Shown here piece by piece: positions 1 through 6,550 of a stretch of 6,668 nucleotides of DNA. This DNA is from Holosporaceae bacterium (GTDB taxonomy: Bacteria; Pseudomonadota; Alphaproteobacteria; UBA3830). The stretch's first letter is position 1, and the number at the start of each line of letters is the position of its first letter. The DNA lies in assembly GCA_031284345.1 (NCBI GenBank), contig JAITAC010000135.1, forward strand, positions 1-6,668, written 5' to 3'. A program made the translations under genes and the position numbers. The notes under the pieces are model-generated. The model was not told the DNA's origin, did not search any database, and saw nothing but the letters and a program-made list of their open reading frames with translations.

Positions 1-837
1 TGCCGACATCAACTGATTAATATTAATTTTTTCAAGATTACCATTTTGTAACTGCAGTGCTCCAAAAAAAGTTTTTGTTCGGAGTACTCCCACGATATTT
101 TCAGAATTATCCCGCCACAATGGAACTCGAGAAAAGTGACAAGACATTAGCTCCTCTACAATTTTCTCTATGGGCAGAGAAGCGTCGATGGTCTTGAGAT
201 TTTTCCGATGGATCATTATATGACTAACCGAAATTTCTTCAAGATCCAAAATACTTTTAAGCATACTTTTTTTCTGAGATTCTTCTTCGTCCCCATCGGA
301 TGAATGCATTTCTATAGCGCCGCGCAGTTCTTCGTCAGCTTGGTCTGACGCGGTTCTTTTATCTGCGGGTACACCGATCATCTTTAGCGTAAATTTCGCG
401 CAGAATTCTAAAATTGCCGTAATCGGTTTTAGAATTTTTACCAAATGAAAAAGAAAAGGACCAATAAAAAGGATAAAAGGAATGGTAAACCTTATTACAA
501 GCATTTTTGGAAAAATCTCCGCGTAGATCATCAACAAAAACGCTAGCATCACTTGGTAGATAGTCGCTCCAGTAGTAGTAAAATATTTAATAGAAAAAAG
601 CGTGCTGATTGTCGGAATTAAATACAGGATTAATTGATTTAGAATCAATATCGTACTTACGGAAGTGGATAGATTCTCCTGAAGAGCAACGACTTTCTTT
701 GCTTTTTCATTTCCTCTCTTGGCGAGATGATATATATAAGCGCGCGATGCTCCGGTAATCGCCGTTTCAGACCCGGAAAAAAATCCAGCCAGCGCCACCG
801 CACAAAAAATTCCTACAAAAAACAGGAAACAGGCCAT
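1..837 (-). CDS. CNNM/CorC-type (DUF21 plus CBS) membrane protein, 3' end outside window
   Basis: This is the amino-terminal 279 residues of a HlyC/CorC (CNNM) family inner-membrane protein, read from 837 down to the left edge with no stop. Residues 1-20 form a first hydrophobic helix leading into the family motif SGSETA (21-26). Further hydrophobic segments lie at about 58-82, 92-104 and 114-134, with YAEIFPK at 105-111, as expected for a DUF21 domain. A charged linker (about 155-195) leads into the first CBS repeat from about 200, with SHIMIHRKN and SRVPLWRDNSENIVGVL typical of the CBS pair that follows DUF21. Family members are linked to Mg2+/Co2+ efflux or resistance; the cargo here is unknown. 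Where many relatives have a GNN-like motif in the second helix, this protein has LNQ (66-68). The ATG at 837 is the first in frame. A GAAGG lies only one base before it, so a TTG start about 12 codons upstream cannot be excluded. Confidence 0.88.
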   Translation of the reverse strand, partial: MACFLFFVGIFCAVALAGFFSGSETAITGASRAYIYHLAKRGNEKAKKVVALQENLSTSVSTILILNQLILYLIPTISTLFSIKYFTTTGATIYQVMLAFLLMIYAEIFPKMLVIRFTIPFILFIGPFLFHLVKILKPITAILEFCAKFTLKMIGVPADKRTASDQADEELRGAIEMHSSDGDEEESQKKSMLKSILDLEEISVSHIMIHRKNLKTIDASLPIEKIVEELMSCHFSRVPLWRDNSENIVGVLRTKTFFGALQLQNGNLEKININQLMSA

Positions 838-895
838 ACCTTCAACTTTATAAAATTTTTGGGAACAAAACAAAATTTGTAGCCGAGCATGTAAA

Positions 896-924
896 TTTAT
901 AGCTTATCCACGTCCAGCTGCCAA
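896..924 (-). promoter_or_regulatory. Sigma70-like promoter for the CNNM/CorC gene
   Basis: On the minus strand TTGGCA (924-919) is followed after exactly 17 bases by TATAAA (901-896). This is close to consensus and correctly oriented, and predicts a leader of about 50 bases before the ATG at 837. The leader holds a 7-bp inverted repeat (AAATTTT at 853-859 and AAAATTT at 872-878) of unknown meaning. The assignment rests on motif match and position only. Confidence 0.5.
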
Positions 925-1163
925 TCTAGTATAGTTTTTAACCACGGTAAAGAATTATAAAGTATTTTTTTGAGTCCAGGCGAAGCGCTAGTGCTACATT
1001 CATCAACATACTATTATTCCTTGGAATCCAAATATTCTCTCCCAACACTGTTGAATCAATAAAAATTCAATGCAATGGATGGGATAACGTGACAAACTTA
1101 CCACAGAAAAATAAAAACCACCTCATAAAGTGGATTTATCTATAAAATAGATATAATTTTAAA

Positions 1164-1193
1164 TTGATTTTATAAGCATATGATGATTATATT
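1164..1193 (+). promoter_or_regulatory. Possible promoter for the outer-membrane protein gene
   Basis: TTGATT (1164-1169) and TATATT (1188-1193) are separated by 18 bases and would give a leader of about 65 bases before the ATG at 1265. A perfect TATAAT at 1152-1157 is an alternative -10 but lacks a good -35. In a sequence this AT-rich such matches are common, so the call is weak. Confidence 0.3.
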
Positions 1194-1251
1194 TAGTGTT
1201 TATATTATCCTGTAGTGTGTTGTCGTGGTGATGACGAGCAGTATTTTCGGT

Positions 1252-1256
1252 AGGAG
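1252..1256 (+). promoter_or_regulatory. Ribosome binding site of the outer-membrane protein gene
   Basis: AGGAG lies 8 bases before the ATG at 1265, within a GTAGTAGTA-like run. It supports that ATG as the start, which also gives an intact signal peptide. Confidence 0.75.
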
Positions 1257-1264
1257 TAGTAGTA

Positions 1265-2500
1265 ATGAAAAAAGTTATGATTTCTGTAGCGGCGATGGGG
1301 GTGTGTTTTGTGGCTGACGCTGCGAGCCGTCAAGGTGGGGATTGGCACGTGGAAAGGGCAAACCCGCAAGACTATGATGCTGAAAGTCCAACGAAGGCGG
1401 AGAAAAAACCCAACTTCGGCGGCCTTATATTCGGAATAGGTGCGGCGGTGGAGCAAGTAGGCGTCAAAAATAGTTACACCTTCGGGGACTACCTGTCGCA
1501 TGTAAAAAATATGCAGGATGAAAGTACCGGACACTGGAAAGGCAGAACGACTGAGGAAAAAAACGACACGAGCGGCAGAGTCGGCGGTTGCATCCAGCTC
1601 GGTTACGTGCACAGCTTGGCCCAAGCTCACAGATTACATATCGGCGTGATAGGGTCGGCCCTGTTCACCACGTCCACGCCGTACACAGTTCAGGGGGCAA
1701 ATGATCCCGGGGGTCGACTGTACAGCCTGAGCCTCGCCAACAGAGGAATAGCGCCAGATCTGGCACTCCAGATAGGCGTAATGAACTGCTCGAAAACCGC
1801 ATTGTTCTACTTAAACGTAGGAGGTGCGTGGAGAAGGACTAGCGAGCATTACATCGAGCAGCTAGACGCACACTTCGGTGAGGCTGGCTACAACGCTGCG
1901 GTAACTGCGGCGGCTGGGGCAACGGAGCTGCATACTGCAGCGGGCGCTCATTACCGAACAGCAGTGGGTTCGCTCATGGGAGGAGCAGCCGCGCACGGCG
2001 CGATGTTCGCTGCGATAATGGGGGCGCCCCAGGCAGCCTGGAACGCTTTCACCGCCGTAGGAGGCGCTGCGACACCCGCACAGGTACAGGCACTAAATGC
2101 CGCAGTGACAGCAGCACGGGCTGCGATCGCAGGAAACGGTGCTGGACCTGCGTTCCTCGCGATATTTGACGCGACGGTAGGGGCTGCGCAACTGCTCACA
2201 GATACAGAACAAGCTGCGAACCAAGCGGCGTTGGCCGTCACGGACAACGAGGCGCTGTTCAACCGCCGAGGGGAAACCATCGCGAATTCGCGCAATACAA
2301 TGTCCAGGATCACTCCCATAGTGGCTCTGGGCGTAAAATTTCCTATCCGGGATGACATGATTCTGCAGCTAGAATTGTCGCATAGAGTCCAGAGTAGTAA
2401 AGAAAAGACGTTCGACAGTTACGGGAGAACTGAAGTGACCGACAAAGGTGGGTTTACTCTAAGACTAATGTTCTGCCACCACATCAAACTTAGGCTGTGA
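1265..2500 (+). CDS. Predicted outer-membrane beta-barrel protein with large Ala-rich surface-loop insertion
   Basis: I do not recognise this 411-residue protein as a named family. Residues 1-19 are a signal peptide (KK, then a hydrophobic run, cleavage likely after ADA). Amphipathic beta-type stretches follow at about 51-65, 104-117, 122-134, 163-173, 178-190, 347-359, 364-375 and 396-411, which fits an eight-stranded barrel of the OmpA/OmpX-like or small-porin type. In that topology strands 1-2, 3-4, 5-6 and 7-8 are joined outside the cell. The biggest interruption, about 191-346, falls between strands 5 and 6. Its core (205-330) has 45 alanines in 126 residues and looks helical. The protein ends in LRL, not the terminal Phe/Tyr common in BAM substrates. 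The gene is much richer in GC than its neighbours. A role as surface antigen or adhesin is inference only; a large passive porin is an alternative. Confidence 0.75.
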   Translation: MKKVMISVAAMGVCFVADAASRQGGDWHVERANPQDYDAESPTKAEKKPNFGGLIFGIGAAVEQVGVKNSYTFGDYLSHVKNMQDESTGHWKGRTTEEKNDTSGRVGGCIQLGYVHSLAQAHRLHIGVIGSALFTTSTPYTVQGANDPGGRLYSLSLANRGIAPDLALQIGVMNCSKTALFYLNVGGAWRRTSEHYIEQLDAHFGEAGYNAAVTAAAGATELHTAAGAHYRTAVGSLMGGAAAHGAMFAAIMGAPQAAWNAFTAVGGAATPAQVQALNAAVTAARAAIAGNGAGPAFLAIFDATVGAAQLLTDTEQAANQAALAVTDNEALFNRRGETIANSRNTMSRITPIVALGVKFPIRDDMILQLELSHRVQSSKEKTFDSYGRTEVTDKGGFTLRLMFCHHIKLRL

Positions 2501-2586
2501 GGCACCTTACGTCCGGATAACGAAAACTGCTCAGCGCGGGAACGAGGCTAAAGCAGGAACGATGACTAAAACCGCTAGTGTGCCTA

Positions 2587-2616
2587 TTGAAACTCTGGGA
2601 CCCCGTTTGCTACTCT
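2587..2616 (+). promoter_or_regulatory. Possible promoter for the amidase-PBP1A pair
   Basis: TTGAAA (2587-2592) and TACTCT (2611-2616) are spaced by 18 bases and would start transcription about 18 bases before the amidase ATG. No strong terminator is visible after the barrel gene at 2500, so read-through from it is equally possible. Confidence 0.25.
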
Positions 2617-2640
2617 ACAGATTACGAGAACACGTGAAAT

Positions 2641-3648
2641 ATGAAACCTACACCGCAGGTGCCGCTGCACCTGTCGCGGACCGCCGCTTTCGTCTTGATG
2701 CTGGTACTGTCTTGGGGAGCTGCCGCGCTGAACGCGGCGCAGCAGCCAGTAACAAGGATTTTCCTGCGCAAAAAGCAAGACCTGTATTTTTTATGCATCG
2801 ATTTTGATAAAACGATAACATTTACACCACGAATACATACTTTACCGAATGGTGTAAAAATATTGCTGTCTTTTAACAGCAACGTCATGGTACCTGGTAC
2901 AAAAAGCATAAACCATCCGATTATTAAGGGATGTTTTTTTGAAAGATTCTCACCATCATCTTTGATGTTTGTCGTTGCTACAAATGAAAACGTTGCGGTC
3001 ATCTCGAAAAAATATACCAAAAACTCCATTAGTATCTGCTTTCAAATCAAAAAAAAGCACACCATTGTTATCGACGCCGGCCATGGCGGAAGGGACCCCG
3101 GCACAAGAGGAGTACTAGGACATTACGAAAAAAATATTACCCTTATTTCCGCTATTGAATTAAGAAATCTCCTTGTGAAAAGTGATAAATATAAAGTTAT
3201 TCTCACGAGGGATAGAGATATTTCTATTTCCCTAGATGAAAGAAAACAGAAAATAACTTCATCGAAGGCGGATTTTTTTATATCTCTTCATACGGATAGC
3301 AATGATGATAAAAACCTCCGGGGGATATCAATCTACACACTCTCATATCCTGATCATATAAAAAACACAACAGATACAAATGGCACTTCCCTAGGGTTCC
3401 TGCTCCAATCAAGGAGATTCGCGGAGTATTTGATTAAATATATCCCGAACGCCTGCCAAATAAAAAACCGTCCCTGCCGCAACAGTGAACTAAAAATCCT
3501 TAGAGCGGATATGCCGGCAGTTCTTATAGAATTGGGATGCATTTCCAATAAAATAGATGATGAATTATTGCATTCGCAGGATTTTCGTAAGAAAATAATA
3601 GAGGCCATCAAATATGCTCTGGACGATTTTTTTAAAAAGGAAAAATAA
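2641..3648 (+). CDS. amiC: N-acetylmuramoyl-L-alanine amidase, Amidase_3 (AmiA/B/C type)
   Basis: This zinc enzyme cleaves the bond between N-acetylmuramic acid and L-alanine in peptidoglycan, normally in the periplasm during septum splitting. The 335-residue protein has a signal peptide (hydrophobic 15-30, likely cut after LNA at 32). A divergent beta-rich region (about 35-135) occupies the place of an AMIN septal-targeting domain. The Amidase_3 domain runs from about 139 to 331: DAGHGG supplies zinc ligand H148, E163 is the second ligand, SLHTDS supplies H217, and the catalytic glutamate is E297 in LIELGCISN. The H217-E297 segment is only 80 residues, shorter than in E. coli AmiB/AmiC. The TAA at 3646-3648 overlaps the next ATG, so the gene is probably translationally coupled to PBP1A. 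The first 120 bases are 62% GC and the next 120 are 33%. No good Shine-Dalgarno precedes this ATG, but it alone gives the full signal peptide. Symbol given by family; amiB would be equally defensible. Confidence 0.92.
   Translation: MKPTPQVPLHLSRTAAFVLMLVLSWGAAALNAAQQPVTRIFLRKKQDLYFLCIDFDKTITFTPRIHTLPNGVKILLSFNSNVMVPGTKSINHPIIKGCFFERFSPSSLMFVVATNENVAVISKKYTKNSISICFQIKKKHTIVIDAGHGGRDPGTRGVLGHYEKNITLISAIELRNLLVKSDKYKVILTRDRDISISLDERKQKITSSKADFFISLHTDSNDDKNLRGISIYTLSYPDHIKNTTDTNGTSLGFLLQSRRFAEYLIKYIPNACQIKNRPCRNSELKILRADMPAVLIELGCISNKIDDELLHSQDFRKKIIEAIKYALDDFFKKEK
3637..3641 (+). promoter_or_regulatory. Ribosome binding site of PBP1A inside the amidase 3' end
   Basis: AAGGA lies 6 bases before the ATG at 3648, within the last codons of the amidase. 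The TAATG overlap plus this site fixes the PBP1A start and points to translational coupling. Confidence 0.8.
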
Positions 3649-6032
3649 TGAGGCTGTTGCGCTGTATTGGTTGTGCCGTGGGCTCATTGCTATTGATGGT
3701 TGGTATTGGGACGCTCGCTATTTTTTTTATCCTATATTTCTTTTCGGCGGAGTTGCCGGATCATAATTCGCTGAAGGAATACTCGCCGGATCTATCCAGT
3801 CGCGTTTTTCTGAGAGATGGGAGTAAGTTGTGCGAGTACGCAAGCGAAAAAAGGTATTTCATTCCCATTGATAAAATTCCCAAAAGGCTGATTAATGCGT
3901 TTTTATCTGCCGAGGATAAACATTTCTTCGAACATATGGGACTTGATTTTACGGGAATATTTCGATCTTTCATCAAGAATTTAGCAAATTTGGGCAGAGG
4001 GAAGCGGCCACAGGGAGCATCCACGATAACCCAGCAGGTAGCCAGGATTTTTCTGATAAAAAACAATGAAGTCTCTTATGTCAGAAAAATAAAAGAGGCA
4101 ATCCTATCCTATAAAATAGAAAACTCGCTTACAAAAATGCAAATCTTAGAGCTTTATCTGAATCAAATTTATTTGGGGTACGGAAGCTACGGTGTTGCCG
4201 CAGCAGCAAAAGCCTATTTTGATAAAAGTTTAGATGAACTGACTCTTAGCGAATGCTCTTACTTGGCATCTCTGGCAAAGGGCGCCGGGAACTATCATCC
4301 CATTAAACATCGGAGTAAGGCCATCGGACGTCGGAATTGGGCACTGCGGCGGCAGTTGGAGGACGGCTACATAACGCAAAATGAAATGGAAAATGCACTA
4401 AAAGAAGAGTTTAAAACTATGGAACAACTCTCCAATAATAACGCTGTTGCCGAGTATTTTTCGGAAGAAATTCGAAAATATCTGATAGAAAAATTTCCAT
4501 CCAAGAACCTTAACAAAGAAGGATTTATCATACGGACTACCTTAGATGCACGACTGCAGCGCTGCGTCTATGATACCTTGCGCAAAGGACTCGAAGAAGT
4601 CGATCGTCGCTATGGGTGGCGCGGTCCCATGTGCACCATCGACATACAAAAAACTCCGGCAGAGATGCTTCAGGAATTACGAAATGTTTCCACTCCCAAA
4701 GGGATGGAAACGTTTTTGCGAGCCATCGTTATTTCAAACGACGGTAAGAGCGCGACAATAATTACGGAAATAGAAGAAAAAGGAGAGATCCTGGAGAGTG
4801 ATGTTAAATGGGCCAAAAAAATGAAATCTGGAGATGTAGTTTTCGTTGCCCCTGTCACGGATGATAAAAACAAGCGTAAATTTACGCTCAAGCAGTTGCC
4901 TCAAGTCCAAGGAGCCATGATAGTAGTAGAAGTAGACAGCGGTAGAATTTTGGCGATGCAGGGCGGATATTCATTTTCGCAAAGTGAATTTAACAGAGCC
5001 GTACAGGCCATGCGTCAAATAGGCTCAGCCTTCAAACCTTTTGTATATTTGGCCGGATTGGAATGTGGTTTTGCACCCAATTCCATTATTGACGCCAGTC
5101 CCATAGAAATAGATTTGGGAGGCAATTTGGGAGTCTGGAAACCAAAAAATTATCGCGGAATAATTCTGGATAAAATCACGTTCCGGCAGGCGCTCGAAAG
5201 ATCTGTCAACACCGCGACCTTGCGGATAGCCCAGGAAGTAGGAATCGAGAAGATTGCTAAAATTGCCCAACAATTCGGTGTTTTTGATACCATGCCGGAG
5301 ATGCTATCCTATGCTCTCGGTGCCGGTGAAACGACTCTCTTGAAACTTACGACCGCCTATGCAATGTTGGCCAATGGCGGGCGAAGAATTACTCCAACCA
5401 TGGTAGAATATATTCAAGATAAGCAGGGCAAAGTAATATATAAAAGAGATGAACGCATCCTCGAAAATTATGTTAATTACACAGCCGAACTGCCTCCAAA
5501 ATTAAATGACACGCGGCCTCAGATATTAAATCCAGAGAGTATTTATCAGATTACATCGTTGCTGGAAGGAGTAATGCAAAGAGGATCTGGTGCTAGCGCC
5601 CGTATTCTTAATTTTCCTCTAGGTGGAAAAACTGGCACCAGCAACGATAGTCGCGATACATGGTTTATAGGATATACGCCGGACATTGCCGTCGGTATTT
5701 TTATCGGATTTGATGATCATTCGAAATCTCTGGGAAAAAATGCCAACGGAACGAATACAGCCTTACCTGTTTTCATAGATTTTATGCAAAAAGCCAAGTC
5801 TTATTTTACACCGAAACCATTTAGGATACCGAAAGGAATTAAACTGCGTAGAATAGATGCCGAGACCGGCGAAATCTCTTCAACGGATAGCTATAATAGC
5901 ATTATCGAGGCCTTCAAGGACGAAGATCCAGAAGAGCAAAATTCACTGAAGGGTCGGACCGGCATCCTAGATATCCTTGACGAAGACACAACCGAACAAG
6001 CCGAGAAAAGTACTTTTCTGGGAATTTATTAG
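3648..6032 (+). CDS. mrcA: Penicillin-binding protein 1A, bifunctional transglycosylase/transpeptidase
   Basis: This class A PBP polymerises lipid II into glycan strands and cross-links their peptides on the periplasmic face of the inner membrane. The 794-residue protein has a cytoplasmic stub, one membrane anchor (about 10-33), and a GT51 glycosyltransferase domain (about 55-235). GT51 motifs are AEDKHFFEH with catalytic E89, QGASTITQQVARIFL at 122-136, RKIKE with E150, and ELYLNQIYLGYGSYG at 168-182. An OB-like insert with GWRGP follows at about 323-420, as in alphaproteobacterial PBP1A. The transpeptidase domain carries SAFK with nucleophile S460, SVN at 519-521 and KTGTSN from K661. All catalytic motifs are intact and the length is usual for the family. 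The tail after about 725 is polar and acidic. It overlaps the amidase by one base, and the pair often stands together in alphaproteobacteria. An eight-T run at 3721-3728 sits in the anchor-coding part. Confidence 0.96.
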   Translation: MRLLRCIGCAVGSLLLMVGIGTLAIFFILYFFSAELPDHNSLKEYSPDLSSRVFLRDGSKLCEYASEKRYFIPIDKIPKRLINAFLSAEDKHFFEHMGLDFTGIFRSFIKNLANLGRGKRPQGASTITQQVARIFLIKNNEVSYVRKIKEAILSYKIENSLTKMQILELYLNQIYLGYGSYGVAAAAKAYFDKSLDELTLSECSYLASLAKGAGNYHPIKHRSKAIGRRNWALRRQLEDGYITQNEMENALKEEFKTMEQLSNNNAVAEYFSEEIRKYLIEKFPSKNLNKEGFIIRTTLDARLQRCVYDTLRKGLEEVDRRYGWRGPMCTIDIQKTPAEMLQELRNVSTPKGMETFLRAIVISNDGKSATIITEIEEKGEILESDVKWAKKMKSGDVVFVAPVTDDKNKRKFTLKQLPQVQGAMIVVEVDSGRILAMQGGYSFSQSEFNRAVQAMRQIGSAFKPFVYLAGLECGFAPNSIIDASPIEIDLGGNLGVWKPKNYRGIILDKITFRQALERSVNTATLRIAQEVGIEKIAKIAQQFGVFDTMPEMLSYALGAGETTLLKLTTAYAMLANGGRRITPTMVEYIQDKQGKVIYKRDERILENYVNYTAELPPKLNDTRPQILNPESIYQITSLLEGVMQRGSGASARILNFPLGGKTGTSNDSRDTWFIGYTPDIAVGIFIGFDDHSKSLGKNANGTNTALPVFIDFMQKAKSYFTPKPFRIPKGIKLRRIDAETGEISSTDSYNSIIEAFKDEDPEEQNSLKGRTGILDILDEDTTEQAEKSTFLGIY

Positions 6033-6060
6033 GTGCCGAGCAAGATCCGTTTGCAATAAT

Positions 6061-6078
6061 ATGCTTAAGTATAAGCAT
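6061..6078 (+). terminator. Weak stem-loop after PBP1A, possible terminator
   Basis: ATGCTTA (6061-6067) pairs perfectly with TAAGCAT (6072-6078) around a 4-base loop, 29 bases after the PBP1A stop. The stem is AT-rich and no clear T-run follows directly, so it is at best a weak terminator. Confidence 0.22.
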
Positions 6079-6127
6079 TCTAATCCGTTATTCGCGTTTT
6101 GAAGGAAATAGATTGCTAGGATGAGAT

Positions 6128-6464
6128 ATGATGAAATTCAGCAGGTTAAGTTCACATAGGGCACATCGGATTATTTTATGTTTTTGCGAGGATATTACTG
6201 CCGGTTCGACAAGTAAATTACTCAGAATTAATTGCAACACCATCAATCTAAACTACAACCACTTTCGCGACCTCATATTTCAGCAAAGGTTTCGAGAAAA
6301 TGCTCGGAATTGAAGCGTTCCGGAGCTTCGCCAAGAGACTATTGGCCAAATTCGCAGTATTAAATGATGATAATTTCATCATGCGCTTGAAAGAGTACGA
6401 GTTCCATTATAATAATAGGGACAAGAATCTCGTTAAAATGTTGACTAAGGTGGTCAGTAGATAA
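6128..6464 (+). pseudogene. IS1595-type (ISXO2-like) transposase, internally deleted
   Basis: Two pieces of one transposase lie in different frames. The first (6128-6313, 61 residues, ending at TGA) reads as the amino-terminal helix-turn-helix part: a CFCEDITAGSTSKLLRINCNTIN stretch is split as CFCEDITAGS, TSKLLRINC and NTIN, followed by YNHFRDLIF. An AGGA six bases upstream of 6128 fits its start. The second (ATG at 6300 or entered from 6309, stop at 6462-6464) reads LGIEAFRSFAKRLLAKF and then LKEYEFHYNNR with NLVKML, the usual carboxy-terminal signature of this family. The two add up to about 110 residues where intact members have roughly 200-300. The missing middle would carry the first catalytic acidic residues and the intervening core. 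The junction lies near 6290-6309. The element cannot make active transposase. No matching terminal inverted repeats were found. Confidence 0.75.
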
Positions 6465-6550
6465 AAAAAAGTGCTAGTCTAGAGCCATACAGATATTTTT
6501 TTGGGTAACAATCCCATTATTTTATGATAGTTGAGAACAATTGTACTTGC

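Larger units (their letters stand above)
838..1264. other. AT-rich divergent intergenic region with no supported gene
   Basis: This 427-base spacer separates two divergent genes and must hold both promoters. Stops are frequent in all frames and the longest in-frame stretches are a few tens of codons with no recognised similarity. The part at 1141-1200 is extremely AT-rich (8 G/C in 60). Small dyads are visible: TTGGA-A-TCCAA at 1021-1031, CCAC/GTGG around 1118-1133, and TATCTAT-AAA-ATAGATA around 1138-1154. None is followed by a T-run in a position that makes a convincing terminator, and divergent genes do not need one. They could be operators or simply AT-rich chance. Confidence 0.6.

Noticed and set aside
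938..1009. Tiny minus-strand ORF (23 codons after an ATG, with open frame further upstream) in the intergenic region
   Set aside because: It is too short, has no ribosome binding site or known similarity, and ends just upstream of the CNNM promoter. It could be the relic of a gene end but this cannot be supported.
1118..1154. Small dyads in the AT-rich intergenic region as terminators or a riboswitch
   Set aside because: The stems are short and AT-rich without a following T run or conserved aptamer features, and they lie between divergent genes.
1205..1630. Minus-strand ORF of 141 codons opposite the start of the barrel gene
   Set aside because: The plus-strand gene here has a signal peptide, a ribosome binding site and strand periodicity. 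The antisense product resembles nothing and covers the promoter side.
1951..2358. Minus-strand ORF of 135 codons opposite the Ala-rich part of the barrel gene
   Set aside because: GC-rich alanine codons on one strand deplete stops on the other. The product is an Ala-rich mirror with no domain, so it is a shadow.
2562..2807. Plus-strand ORF of 81 codons spanning the amidase start
   Set aside because: It overlaps the amidase signal peptide in another frame, has no recognisable domain or ribosome binding site, and owes its openness to the GC-rich composition.
2622..3029. Minus-strand ORF of 135 codons opposite the amidase amino terminus
   Set aside because: It lies fully opposite a well-supported gene and shows no motifs.
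3721..3728. Run of eight T in the PBP1A membrane-anchor codons as a phase-variation site
   Set aside because: Short T runs are common in AT-rich genomes, and frameshifting an essential-type synthase here would be harmful. Nothing else supports phase variation.
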